DNA of 58,748 nucleotides from Kiritimatiellia bacterium (GTDB lineage: Bacteria; Verrucomicrobiota; Kiritimatiellia; JAQICX01), in the NCBI GenBank assembly GCA_027858345.1, contig JAQICX010000002.1, positions 1 to 58,748 of the forward strand. The letters are read 5' to 3'. Positions 35,355 through 44,078 of this stretch are shown here, piece after piece. The first letter of the stretch is position 1, and every line of letters begins with the position of its first letter. A program made the translations under genes and the position numbers. The notes under the pieces were generated by a model. The model made no database searches. It was not told where the DNA came from and saw only the letters and a list, made by a program, of their open reading frames with translations.

Positions 35355-36338
35355 TCAATCAATCCAGGCCAGTATGCCACACAGAGAACTTTCGCGAACC
35401 TTTCCGCTCCCTCTGAAGTCTTTACCTTGCCCGACCTTGTTAAAAGCAAGAATCTTGCGCTGTGTGTCGCCTGCTGCCCTTACTAAACATGAATGCAAAA
35501 AATCATGTGAGAGTGCGGAGTTGTTTGTGGAAACAAAAATAGTCCCATTTGGTTCCAAAAGCAATAATGATTTCTTGATTAGAGTATAAAATGAATCTTT
35601 TGCAGAGAAATGGGATTTTTTATTTCGCGAGAAGGACGGAGGATCCATCACAACACAACTAAATTTTTCACCAGCAGCCAATGCCTTATCAAGATACTCC
35701 AAAACATCCGATTGAACAAATTGGTGTTCATCATCATCCAACCCATTCAATTCATAATTCTTTTTACCCCAATCCAGAATTTTTCTACTGACATCAACAT
35801 TTACAGTTTTGCAACCATTTGTTGCAGCATAAACACCGAATGAACAGGTATAAGAAAAACAATTTAACATTGTTGAACCATCTCTTAGACCATCTGTCAC
35901 TTTCTTACGATTGTCACGCATGTCTAGAAAAAGTCCATTATTCACAGCATCATTGCAATCAATAAAAAACTTGCGTCCATTTTCTGTTACAACAGTTTCG
36001 CTGGATGAGGGTTCATCCTTCAATACAATCATTTGAGTATGTCCCAAAGATAAGCCATCCGATGAACTTCGCAGTTTTATAATAAAATATTGAGCATCAA
36101 TACAACTCAAAAATTTTATTCCAAGATACTCGGCTCTCTTTTCCAAGTCTTTATTAAAGATCTGCATTACATAGTGCTTATCAAACTTATCAAGAGTAAT
36201 CCCTGAGAGTCCATCACCAATCCCATTAAAAAACCTATATGTGTTGGAATTTATTCCTTTTCTGAGTTCAACAGCCTTTTCAAAAAACTCAGGAATTTTA
36301 TGATATTCATTCGCCATTCTTCTATTCAAATCTCCCAT
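35355..36338 (-). CDS. Class I SAM-dependent RNA methyltransferase, RlmI/RlmK-like (PF10672)
   Basis: About 327 aa from ATG 36338 (a GTG precedes it). The N-terminal part (YRFFNGIGDGLSGITLDKFDKHYVMQI) is the beta domain preceding PF10672 methyltransferases. The Rossmann part has NCFSYTCSFGVYAATNG (SAM motif I), VNVDVSRKILDWGKKNYELN (acidic ribose loop) and VVMDPPSFSR (the catalytic motif IV, DPPS form used by 23S rRNA m5C methyltransferases such as RlmI). An N-terminal PUA domain is not evident. The target is probably 23S rRNA, by family. Confidence 0.8.
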   Translation of the reverse strand: MGDLNRRMANEYHKIPEFFEKAVELRKGINSNTYRFFNGIGDGLSGITLDKFDKHYVMQIFNKDLEKRAEYLGIKFLSCIDAQYFIIKLRSSSDGLSLGHTQMIVLKDEPSSSETVVTENGRKFFIDCNDAVNNGLFLDMRDNRKKVTDGLRDGSTMLNCFSYTCSFGVYAATNGCKTVNVDVSRKILDWGKKNYELNGLDDDEHQFVQSDVLEYLDKALAAGEKFSCVVMDPPSFSRNKKSHFSAKDSFYTLIKKSLLLLEPNGTIFVSTNNSALSHDFLHSCLVRAAGDTQRKILAFNKVGQGKDFRGSGKVRESSLCGILAWID

Positions 36339-36435
36339 CACTTGAGTTTTAAGTTCCTTAACAATCTTCCTAATTTCCTATAGTATAACGCAATTCACAT
36401 GTTTTTCCAACCATTTTCTATACATCAATTACCCT

Positions 36436-36937
36436 CCCTTGATTTTTCGGTTGAACACCCTTTTTGGCGGGGTCACGGACCCCGACCCTACAGTTGCGGA
36501 TGCTGCAACCAAAGCTAAAAGGTTGATTGCAAATGGCTTCTGTAGGGTCGGGGTGCTTCACCCCACCTTTTAAATATAATTTTCAACTTTATCACCCAAA
36601 ACTGAAAAGAACAAGCTTTCATTTGCTGATTTTATTGGTTAAAACAGATGTTTTCGGTTGAACGTAGTTATGACAACGAGGACGACTGTAGGCCATTCAC
36701 TACGTTCATTGCTTCACCCTATTGTTTCTTTTTAGTGATTAAAGCCTCTCTCGCAGGCTCGAGTGTCGCTCCCAGCATGCAAACAACCGCTGTCTTGGAA
36801 AAACGGGAGCGGCAATGTCCTCATTGCCATAAAATAATGTTTTTCACTTTATCACCCAAAAAAGTAAAAGTTGAAATTTTAATGCTTGATTTTGTTGGCT
36901 CAAACAGATGTTTTCTTGTCCAACCGAAAAATTAAGG
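36436..36937. mobile_element. MITE family A, composite 502-bp copy flanked by TTACCCT
   Basis: Left end CCTTGATTTTTCGGTTG, right end CAACCGAAAAATTAAGG (36921-36937), flanked by the heptamer TTACCCT at 36429-36435 and 36938-36944. Inside there are two blocks: a GGGTCGGGG/CTACAG unit (36464-36570) and a long-form block starting TTTTCGGTTGAACG (~36651), so one element has probably inserted in or next to another. Contains CGCTCCCAGCATGCAAACAACC and its hairpin partner. The 95-aa ORF in it is repeat-derived. Confidence 0.75.
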
Positions 36938-36944
36938 TTACCCT

Positions 36945-37104
36945 CCCTTAATTTTTGGGTTGTTTGCCATAATTCGGCGGTCAACGACCGCCACTACAGT
37001 GTGAAATGTGCAGTTTAATGATCTATTGCAAAATCAACGGCTGTAGCGTCGGTCGGTGACCGACGAATGTGCTACCAAAGCTGCGATCAACCGAAAAATT
37101 TAGG
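36945..37104. mobile_element. MITE family A, short form, directly abutting the previous copy
   Basis: CCTTAATTTTTGGGTTG (36946-36962) and CAACCGAAAAATTTAGG (37088-37104). The interior is the short form: CGGCGGTCAACGACCGCC, CTACAGTGTGAAATGTGCAG, CTGTAGCGTCGGTCGGTGAC. Its left flank is the same TTACCCT as the previous copy, but its right flank (TATTTAA) does not match. Confidence 0.7.
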
Positions 37105-37130
37105 TATTTAAAAAAAAATAAAAAAAACTC

Positions 37131-37159
37131 TTGCATTTTTATGTTTTTAGGAATAAATT
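37131..37159 (+). promoter_or_regulatory. Promoter TTGCAT-N17-TAAATT
   Basis: TTGCAT (37131-37136) and TAAATT (37154-37159), 17 bp apart, upstream of the GEVED protein and just outside the MITE pair. Confidence 0.5.
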
Positions 37160-37169
37160 ATAAACATAC

Positions 37170-37187
37170 TTGGTATGAGTATACCAA
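37170..37187 (+). promoter_or_regulatory. Operator-like palindrome TTGGTAT-GAGT-ATACCAA
   Basis: A perfect 7-bp inverted repeat with a 4-nt centre, ~10 bp downstream of the -10 box. Size and T/A-rich GGT/ACC core resemble GntR-type operators. It could let a regulator control the GEVED gene. Confidence 0.5.
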
Positions 37188-37255
37188 TTTTAGAAATTAA
37201 ATCATGGTAACTGTAGGCAATTGTCTAAGACAATGGTTAACAACAAGGAGAAACT

Positions 37256-39517
37256 ATGAACTCAATAATCAAAACCGCAATACTCACAGCCACTATATTA
37301 GTCGTTGTGAGCATGTCAAATGCACAAACCAGTATTTACTACAGCGTAGATATTGGTAGTGACCTCGAATTCAGCGACCCGTTCCAAGATGGTGACGAAG
37401 TTCTAGATCCGGGAGATATCTATGGGGTGAACATCGGACTTCCCCAATCTAGACAACTGATAAAGAATGATTCAAGCATTTTTCAAGGAGTAGATCCCGA
37501 TCCAAGCTCTATTGCAACCAAAGTTCCTGTTCAGGACTGGGGCGGTCTTGTTAATCCAGAATGGCCCGATATGTATTTCGATATGGATGGCGAAGATCAG
37601 CTCACCAATAAATACATAATCATGGAAGGTCCAATATCGGTAGTAGCACAAGGAGGAGGATTAATTCTCAATCCGGATATCATTCTCTTTTCATATGAAG
37701 ACGATACAAAACTTGGATGGTGGAGAGATGATGTACCCGTTAAAATTATGCCAGATCATGGTACTGCTCAAAACGAGCTTCTTAAATCAACGGGTTGGTA
37801 CAGCTGGTTAGTTGATATGCCTTACACCGATGAAACAATGATAGGTCTTGCAAGCAATCCTGTTGCTACAGTGCTGGATGACGATGTTGATGCTTTAGAT
37901 ACTGAAACAAATCGTTATTGGTACTGGACAAGTGATCATGAAGCTCACTACGGAACAGACCCGGGTGATATATATGTTACCGACAGAAATGTAGGTGGAT
38001 ATACAAACGCAATCGATAACTTAGTGCTTGGCGTTCCTGATGGAACCGACATCGATGCATTTGAATTCTGTATCACGGATGATCAAAATATATTAAACCA
38101 TTTTGTTCTTCAGGCTTCAGGAGCACCCTATCTTGCCGTAATCTTCTCGGTTGATGAAGATGATCCTGATACTATAGTAAATGAATCAGGGGGACTATCA
38201 CCATCGAGTGTCTACATAAGTTTACTAACGTGGTCTCCTCCAATGCTGCTTACAGAAAAGCTGGAAGATATCGATGCTATTACTTTGAAAGAGCCACCAA
38301 AAGATTGGGGTGATGCTCCAACGCCTTACCCGACACTTTCTGCAAATAGTGGTGCCAACCATACAATATCAAATGGATATCACCTTGGTACACTTATTGA
38401 CAAGGAAGCTGATGGTCAGCCAACTCTTATGGCAGACGGTGATGACAACACAAACTTGCCTGATGAAGATGGTGTCATGTTCACATCAGTAATGTATGAA
38501 GGACAGCTAGCAAGTATTGTAGTTATTGCAAGTGGCAATGGACTTCTTAGTGCATGGATAGACTTCAACCACGATGGCGACTGGAACGACGCAGGTGACA
38601 TACTATTTACAGATGCACCAATAATGGCTGCTGCCAACAACATAACAATTACTATTCCTAATCATAGTTCTGTGACACCATTCAATACGTTTGCACGATT
38701 CAGATTCTCATCTCAGTCGATGCCAACACCAACTGGCGCATCTATTGATGGTGAAGTTGAAGACTATAGAGTCGCAGTATACCCGAATCCAGATGAATAT
38801 CCTGAAATGTCTATGGATTTTGGAGATGCAGAGGCTATGTACCCGGTTCTACTCGCCAATAATGGTGCAAGGCATGTTATGGCAACAAACTTCCTGGGTT
38901 CTATAATTGATACAGAATTCGATGGACAACCATCGCCTGATGCATTGGAAGACGACCGAATCAATACAGACGACGAAGACGGTGTTGCTTTATTATCTAA
39001 TGTTATTCGAGGTTCAAATGTCGTTATACAAGTTTTTGCAACTGACAATGGATTCTTAAATGGATGGGTAGATTACAATCAGGACCAAGATTGGGCTGAC
39101 TCTGGAGAAAAGATAATAAATACTTACATTCTTTCCGGGGTAACTAATCTGAACATAAGTGTTCCATCAAGTGCTATGCTTGGTGAAACTTTTGCACGTT
39201 TCAGGTTCTCATCTATTTCAGGACTATCATATGATGGTTTTGCAGCCAATGGTGAGGTTGAGGACTACAAAATTCCAATCATGCAGGTTGCTTCAACAAA
39301 CCTGGTTGTAACAAACATGGTAGTTATGACCAATAGCAACGTTGAAGTTAAATGGAATAATGAACCTAATGTACTTTATGCGTTGCAGATAACAACAAAT
39401 CTGACAACCAACATCACATGGACAACCATTAAAACTGTCACAGGCGGTATGTCGGTTGACAGCAATGCAACTGATGACATCAAATTCTACCGCATTGTTG
39501 CACCGTTCACGCCATGA
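37256..39517 (+). CDS. Secreted protein with two GEVED domains
   Basis: 753 aa with a signal peptide (KTAILTATILVVVSMSNAQT). The first ~340 residues show no family I recognise but are rich in Asp, Gly and aromatic residues. Then two GEVED units: AWIDFNHDGDWNDAGD...GEVEDYRVAV (~residues 430-510) and GWVDYNQDQDWADSGE...GEVEDYKIPI (~590-670); the DxNxDxDW runs look like calcium sites. The C-terminal ~70 aa (VEVKWNNEPNVLYALQITTN) are an Fn3-like or autotransporter-adjacent strand set seen in PVC surface proteins. Probably a surface or matrix protein. Own promoter, palindrome and terminator: monocistronic. Confidence 0.75.
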   Translation: MNSIIKTAILTATILVVVSMSNAQTSIYYSVDIGSDLEFSDPFQDGDEVLDPGDIYGVNIGLPQSRQLIKNDSSIFQGVDPDPSSIATKVPVQDWGGLVNPEWPDMYFDMDGEDQLTNKYIIMEGPISVVAQGGGLILNPDIILFSYEDDTKLGWWRDDVPVKIMPDHGTAQNELLKSTGWYSWLVDMPYTDETMIGLASNPVATVLDDDVDALDTETNRYWYWTSDHEAHYGTDPGDIYVTDRNVGGYTNAIDNLVLGVPDGTDIDAFEFCITDDQNILNHFVLQASGAPYLAVIFSVDEDDPDTIVNESGGLSPSSVYISLLTWSPPMLLTEKLEDIDAITLKEPPKDWGDAPTPYPTLSANSGANHTISNGYHLGTLIDKEADGQPTLMADGDDNTNLPDEDGVMFTSVMYEGQLASIVVIASGNGLLSAWIDFNHDGDWNDAGDILFTDAPIMAAANNITITIPNHSSVTPFNTFARFRFSSQSMPTPTGASIDGEVEDYRVAVYPNPDEYPEMSMDFGDAEAMYPVLLANNGARHVMATNFLGSIIDTEFDGQPSPDALEDDRINTDDEDGVALLSNVIRGSNVVIQVFATDNGFLNGWVDYNQDQDWADSGEKIINTYILSGVTNLNISVPSSAMLGETFARFRFSSISGLSYDGFAANGEVEDYKIPIMQVASTNLVVTNMVVMTNSNVEVKWNNEPNVLYALQITTNLTTNITWTTIKTVTGGMSVDSNATDDIKFYRIVAPFTP

Positions 39518-39543
39518 TATAACAATAACAACTAAATTATTAA

Positions 39544-39573
39544 AACTGCCGGCAACACGCCGGCAGTTTTTTT
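39544..39573 (+). terminator. Rho-independent terminator
   Basis: ACTGCCGGC-AACAC-GCCGGCAGT with seven T, 26 bp after the GEVED gene. Confidence 0.95.
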
Positions 39574-39688
39574 CGGCGGTCATCGCCCGCCGCTCCCGTT
39601 TTTCCAAGATAACGGTTGTTTGTATGCAGGGAGTCCCGGAATGCGGGATCCTCGTTGTCATATTCTATAATCAACCGAAAAATTGAGG
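39574..39688. mobile_element. MITE family A, partial copy (right end)
   Basis: CAACCGAAAAATTGAGG (39672-39688) is a family right end. Upstream GGCGGTCATCGCCCGCCG and TTTTTCCAAGATAACGGTTG are interior blocks in rearranged order. The left end is missing, possibly lost into the terminator's T tract. Confidence 0.5.
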
Positions 39689-39713
39689 GAATACCCAAAA
39701 AACATTAATTTGA

Positions 39714-39742
39714 TTGCAAAAACCACAAAAAAACTCTATATT
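39714..39742 (+). promoter_or_regulatory. uxaB promoter TTGCAA-N17-TATATT
   Basis: TTGCAA (39714-39719) and TATATT (39737-39742) with 17-bp spacing, 55 bp before the uxaB ATG. Confidence 0.75.
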
Positions 39743-39752
39743 ACCACCCACC

Positions 39753-39773
39753 TTTACGCAACAGTTGCGTAAA
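39753..39773 (+). promoter_or_regulatory. uxaBA operator candidate (perfect 10-bp-arm palindrome)
   Basis: TTTACGCAAC and GTTGCGTAAA flank a single A, forming a perfect 21-bp palindrome that begins ~10 bp after the -10 box, i.e. in the initially transcribed region. Size and position fit a LacI- or GntR-family repressor that responds to a hexuronate intermediate. No regulator gene is adjacent. Confidence 0.7.
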
Positions 39774-39797
39774 CTGATTTGAAAAAAAGGAAATATA

Positions 39798-41327
39798 ATG
39801 GAAAAACTTAATAGAGCTTTATTTGAGAACAATAATTTCACACTACCACAAGACGTAACAATTGGCAGTGTAGCCCCATTACCGGTAAAAGCAGTTCAAT
39901 TCGGCGAAGGCAATTTTCTTAGAGCCTTTATTGACTGGATGATTGATGAGCTAAACAGAAGCGACATGTTTAACGGTAGCATTACAGTTGTTCAACCAAT
40001 CCAGCATGGACTTATTGACATGCTTAACGATCAAGATGGCATATACACCTTGTTCTTAAGAGGAATCCAGAATGGTGAGCAAATTGAACAAAAAAGAGTT
40101 ATCACATCTATCAATAATGGAATAAACCCATATAAAAATTGGGATTCTGTACTTACCCTTTTCAAGCAACCGGAACTGCGCTTTATGTTTTCAAACACAA
40201 CCGAAGCAGGCATTGCATTCGCTGAAGAAGATTTTTCTAAAACAGAAACACCAAATACTTTTCCTGCAAAAGCAGCAAGATTACTGTTTGAACGCTGGGA
40301 AGCCTTCAATGGTGCCGATGATAAAGGTCTAATAATCATTCCTTGTGAATTGATTGATAGAAATGGAGATAAACTCAAGCAATTTATACTACAATATGCA
40401 AAAAACTGGAACCTACCAGATGATTTCTCAAACTGGATTGAAAACTCATGCCAGTTTTTAAATACACTTGTGGACAGAATTGTTCCAGGATACCCACGAG
40501 AAGATGCAGGAAGCATTTGTCAGGAGCTTGGATATAAAGACAACCTTATAGACACTGGAGAGATTTTCCACCTTTGGGTAATTGAAGGACCAAAAGAGCT
40601 TGCCAAAGAGCTACCGTTTGACAAGGTTGGTTTAAATGTTATATGGACAGATGATATGACTCCTTACCGAACACGTAAAGTCAGGATGCTTAACGGAGCC
40701 CACACATCAAGTGTGCTTGGGGCATATCTCGGAGGTGTTGACACAGTTGGCGACATGGTCAAAGATGATGTGTTCGGTCCATACCTTAACAAAGTTCTTT
40801 TCAATGAAGTTTTACCAATTCTTGACGGAGACAAAGAAAACAACAGGGAATTTGCGGCAGGAATTATGGAACGTTTCAGCAATCCATACATTCGTCACGA
40901 ATTACTTTCAATATCTTTAAACTCTGTATCAAAATGGAAAGTTCGCGTTATGCCATCCTTTTTAGAGTACGTTGAAAAGATGAACGAATTGCCTGCCGCA
41001 ATGACATATTCATTGGCAGCACTTATTGCATTTTATCGCGGCAAAGAAAACAACGGCACGTTCGAAGGTTCACGAGAAACAAATAGCTATACAATTAAAG
41101 ATAGCGAAGATATTCTTGAATTCTTTGAAGACCAATGGGATGCCTTTGATGAAGAAAAAGATGTGACATCTTTAGTTGCTGAAACTCTTTCAAATGTTGA
41201 TTTCTGGGGACAAGACCTAACTCTTGTTGACGGCTTTGTCAATGCAGTTACTGCAAATTTAATCAGCATACTCACAATTGGCTCAAGGGCAACGGTTAAA
41301 AATAGTATTCTAGTTGATAGTAAATAG
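39798..41327 (+). CDS. uxaB: Tagaturonate reductase (altronate oxidoreductase)
   Basis: 509 aa of the mannitol dehydrogenase/UxaB family. VKAVQFGEGNFLRAFIDWMI near the N-terminus is the NAD-binding loop of UxaB, and TDDMTPYRTRKVRMLNGAHTS holds the catalytic Lys-x5-N-x-x-H signature (KVRMLNGAHT). Length is slightly longer than E. coli UxaB (~480). It reduces D-tagaturonate to D-altronate in galacturonate catabolism. Followed 149 bp later by uxaA; uxaC, kdgK and kdgA are not in the window. Confidence 0.9.
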   Translation: MEKLNRALFENNNFTLPQDVTIGSVAPLPVKAVQFGEGNFLRAFIDWMIDELNRSDMFNGSITVVQPIQHGLIDMLNDQDGIYTLFLRGIQNGEQIEQKRVITSINNGINPYKNWDSVLTLFKQPELRFMFSNTTEAGIAFAEEDFSKTETPNTFPAKAARLLFERWEAFNGADDKGLIIIPCELIDRNGDKLKQFILQYAKNWNLPDDFSNWIENSCQFLNTLVDRIVPGYPREDAGSICQELGYKDNLIDTGEIFHLWVIEGPKELAKELPFDKVGLNVIWTDDMTPYRTRKVRMLNGAHTSSVLGAYLGGVDTVGDMVKDDVFGPYLNKVLFNEVLPILDGDKENNREFAAGIMERFSNPYIRHELLSISLNSVSKWKVRVMPSFLEYVEKMNELPAAMTYSLAALIAFYRGKENNGTFEGSRETNSYTIKDSEDILEFFEDQWDAFDEEKDVTSLVAETLSNVDFWGQDLTLVDGFVNAVTANLISILTIGSRATVKNSILVDSK

Positions 41328-41476
41328 TAAATGGGCAAATGCGAAAATTCGAAAATGCGAAAAGAGTCGGAACGCCTACAGCGTATTTGGTTAATAATTA
41401 AGAATTTGGGAATGACGACTATTTTAAGTCTTTTATGTCCTTTTTGTCTTTAGTTAAAAACAGGAATTGAAAAATA

Positions 41477-42958
41477 ATGAAACAATATATAAAGATAAAC
41501 CCAAAGGATTCAGTTGCTGTTGCACTGACAGACCTCGCAAAAAATCAAATACTTGAAGAATTTGATGTAACAACACAAGAGGAAATCAAACAAGGACACA
41601 AAGTTGCATTACAGGACACTTCAGAAGGCGAAAAAGTAATTAAATATGGCAATCCAATTGGCTATGCAACTCAAAACATTGCTAAAGGACAGTGGATTCA
41701 CACTCATAACATAAAAACAACCTTGTCTGGAGTAGAAGAATATGAATATGTTCCAAACTTCTCTCCTGTGAAGTATAAGGATGACCAAAAAATGTTCATG
41801 GGATATCGAAGATCCAACGGGGAAATTGGCATACGCAACGAAATATGGATTATTCCATTAGTTGGCTGCGTAAATAAAACTGCAGAAATTCTTGCAAAAG
41901 ATTTCTCTGAATATATTGACGATAATATTGACGATATCATTGCATTTCCCCACCCTTTCGGCTGTTCACAGCTTGGAGATGATCACCTACACACTCAACA
42001 GATTCTTGCAGGACTTGCACAACATCCAAATGCCGGAAGTGTGTTGCTAATTGGGCTTGGCTGCGAAAACAATCACATGGAAGCTTTTAAAAAAGTTCTT
42101 GGTAAATTTGATGCCGATAGGGTCAAAACAATGATAACACAAGAGTGTAGAAATGAACTTGAAGAAGGCAGAAGACTAATGCAAGAGCTTATAATGCATG
42201 CATCTCTTGCAGAAAGAGAGCCATGCTCAGTTGCTAAGTTGAAAATTGGTTTAAAATGTGGTGGGTCAGATGGACTTTCAGGCATCACTGCAAATCCGCT
42301 TGTCGGGGTGTTCTCTGACATGCTAATTGCAAATGGAGGAACAAGTGTTTTATCGGAAGTGCCGGAAATGTTTGGTGCAGAAAAGCTGCTTATGGAACGC
42401 TGTCTGACAAAAGAGATCTTTAATGACTGCGTTGACATGGTCAATAACTTTAAAAAATATTTTATGAAATATGATCAACCTGTGTATGAAAATCCATCGC
42501 CGGGAAATAAAGAAGGCGGAATTTCAACCCTTGAAGACAAATCCTTAGGCTGCACACAAAAGGGTGGTTCCAGTCCTGTTGTTGATGTGCTTGCATATGG
42601 CGACAGATTGCATAAGAATGGTCTAAACCTTATGACAGGGCCAGGCAATGATATGGTTGCAACAACTGTGCTGGCAGCAGCTGGAGTTCATGCGGTGCTT
42701 TTCACAACCGGGCGAGGCACACCATTCGGAGGACCAGTGCCAACAGTAAAAATCAGCACAAACAGCCAACTAGCTGATAAAAAATCAAACTGGATTGATT
42801 TTAATGCAGGCACTCTTGTTGAGAATACATCAATGAAAAGACTTGCAACAGATTTTTTTGATTACATCATTGATATGGCATCCGGAAACACAAAAACAAA
42901 GAATGAGCTTAACGGCTACAAAGAAATCTCCATCTTCAAGGATGGGGTCACTTTGTAG
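41477..42958 (+). CDS. uxaA: Altronate dehydratase
   Basis: 493 aa: N-terminal SAF domain (~residues 10-85) followed by the UxaA catalytic region. Motifs seen: FPHPFGCSQLGDDH (metal-binding His/Cys region), LIGLGCENN, KCGGSDGLSGITANPLVG and TGRGTPFGGPVPTVKISTNS, all typical of UxaA/GarD. It dehydrates D-altronate to 2-keto-3-deoxygluconate. GAATTGAAAAATA before the ATG is a weak ribosome site. Likely co-transcribed with uxaB; the spacer has a short AAATGCGAAAA tandem repeat. Confidence 0.92.
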   Translation: MKQYIKINPKDSVAVALTDLAKNQILEEFDVTTQEEIKQGHKVALQDTSEGEKVIKYGNPIGYATQNIAKGQWIHTHNIKTTLSGVEEYEYVPNFSPVKYKDDQKMFMGYRRSNGEIGIRNEIWIIPLVGCVNKTAEILAKDFSEYIDDNIDDIIAFPHPFGCSQLGDDHLHTQQILAGLAQHPNAGSVLLIGLGCENNHMEAFKKVLGKFDADRVKTMITQECRNELEEGRRLMQELIMHASLAEREPCSVAKLKIGLKCGGSDGLSGITANPLVGVFSDMLIANGGTSVLSEVPEMFGAEKLLMERCLTKEIFNDCVDMVNNFKKYFMKYDQPVYENPSPGNKEGGISTLEDKSLGCTQKGGSSPVVDVLAYGDRLHKNGLNLMTGPGNDMVATTVLAAAGVHAVLFTTGRGTPFGGPVPTVKISTNSQLADKKSNWIDFNAGTLVENTSMKRLATDFFDYIIDMASGNTKTKNELNGYKEISIFKDGVTL

Positions 42959-42987
42959 AGAAAAAACAAGCAGGCCCATCAATAAAA

Positions 42988-43578
42988 ATGAGCAACATAA
43001 AAATTGAACGTAACACCATGCTTCAGCTATTGGCTCCATACATTGCTGTACTGGCCTTCTGGTGCATTTTTAAAAACGGCTGGCTTGCAATACTTGCATA
43101 TCATGCACAAATTTTGTTTTGGCTAAAACCAGGGGAAACACAACATAAGCTAAACAATAAGCGAATTCTACTCACAGCATTACCAACGGTACTAGCTGGA
43201 CCAATACTATATTTCTTGCTTCCATACATTGCCAAAACTAATTTATCAATTTGGCTGGAAGAATATCAAATATCAGGACTATCACTTATGTTGATGATTC
43301 CCTACTTTGGCATCATTCATCCATATCTTGAAGAGCTACACTGGCAGAAAATACGTGAAAAGAATTATATATCACACATTGTTTTTGCAGGATATCATAT
43401 CATAGTTCTTTATTCATTTGTAAAGATACCATGGTTGATAGCATGTTTTTTTACCCTTGCTACAGCATCAACAATATGGCAATACACAACAAAGAAAACA
43501 AACAGCATCGTACCTGCTGTTATATCACATATACTAGCCGACCTAAGCATAATCATTGCAGTGTACATTATTCAATGA
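42988..43578 (+). CDS. CPBP (Abi/CAAX-protease-like) intramembrane protein, motif 1 altered
   Basis: 196 aa with about six membrane helices. The order LEELHWQ, FAGYHII and SHILADLSI reproduces the three CPBP motifs (EExxxR, FxxxH, HxxxN/D) except that the usual Arg of motif 1 is Gln and motif 3 has Asp. The two glutamates and two histidines needed for a metal site are all there. Starts 29 bp after uxaA and may ride on its transcript. Possible roles are prenyl-protein or peptide processing or a non-catalytic relative; unrelated to uronate metabolism as far as can be seen. Confidence 0.65.
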   Translation: MSNIKIERNTMLQLLAPYIAVLAFWCIFKNGWLAILAYHAQILFWLKPGETQHKLNNKRILLTALPTVLAGPILYFLLPYIAKTNLSIWLEEYQISGLSLMLMIPYFGIIHPYLEELHWQKIREKNYISHIVFAGYHIIVLYSFVKIPWLIACFFTLATASTIWQYTTKKTNSIVPAVISHILADLSIIIAVYIIQ

Positions 43579-44078
43579 ATAATTATTAATGGTTAGTGAT
43601 TAATGTTGGTAGCTGGCAAAGCCAGCTGTGATAAGTGCTAGGTGGGAAGTGGGAAGTTTTTTCAAGCCTTCGCCGTTCCGGACTACGGCGCGATAGGCAG
43701 GACTGATCCTGCAAACTAACCTTTAACCTGCAACATTCACACTGTAGCCGAGGTCAGCAGACCTCGGTTTTTTGCCCGACCTCTACTGAGATCGGCTACA
43801 AGCACTGTATCTGCAAACCAACTTTTAAACTGCAACATTCACCCTGTAGCCGCGTCGCCCCGGCGCGGACATAATCATAATATGAGCATAGCGAATTCCA
43901 GTATTTCACCATTCAAAGTTCACCATCCAAAGTTTACCATTTACAATTTTTAAAGGGGTATTTCCCTTCATCCTTGGACATTCGTTGCCACTCCTTACAA
44001 TCGTTGCTTTAGCTTCGCTAAAGCTTGTCTCCACTACGTTCCGGCCGCTGGATATTGGATATTCCTCTTTTATATAAA
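43579..44078. repeat. Repeat-rich intergenic region between convergent genes
   Basis: Starts with TTATTAATGGTTAGTGATTAATG, then a GTAGCTGGCAAAGCCAGCTG hairpin and AGTGCTAGGTGGGAAGTGGG. Two CTACAG/CTGTAG-type units occupy 43741-43870, one contributing a terminator. At 43900-43945 TTCACCATTCAAAG / TTCACCATCCAAAG / TTTACCATTTACAA are three tandem ~14-bp repeats (inverse of TAAATGGTGAA at 58489-58522). No gene. Confidence 0.6.
43748..43773 (+). terminator. Intrinsic terminator formed by a repeat unit
   Basis: CCGAGGTC-AGCA-GACCTCGG with six T, ~170 bp after the CPBP gene; stem of 8 bp. Part of a dispersed palindromic unit that appears to serve as terminator for the uxa operon. Confidence 0.75.

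Noticed and set aside
36648-36935. 95-aa ORF inside the MITE pair
   Set aside because: Consists of repeat interior including the end; not a transposase.
40031-40516. 161-aa minus-strand ORF
   Set aside because: Antisense shadow of uxaB.
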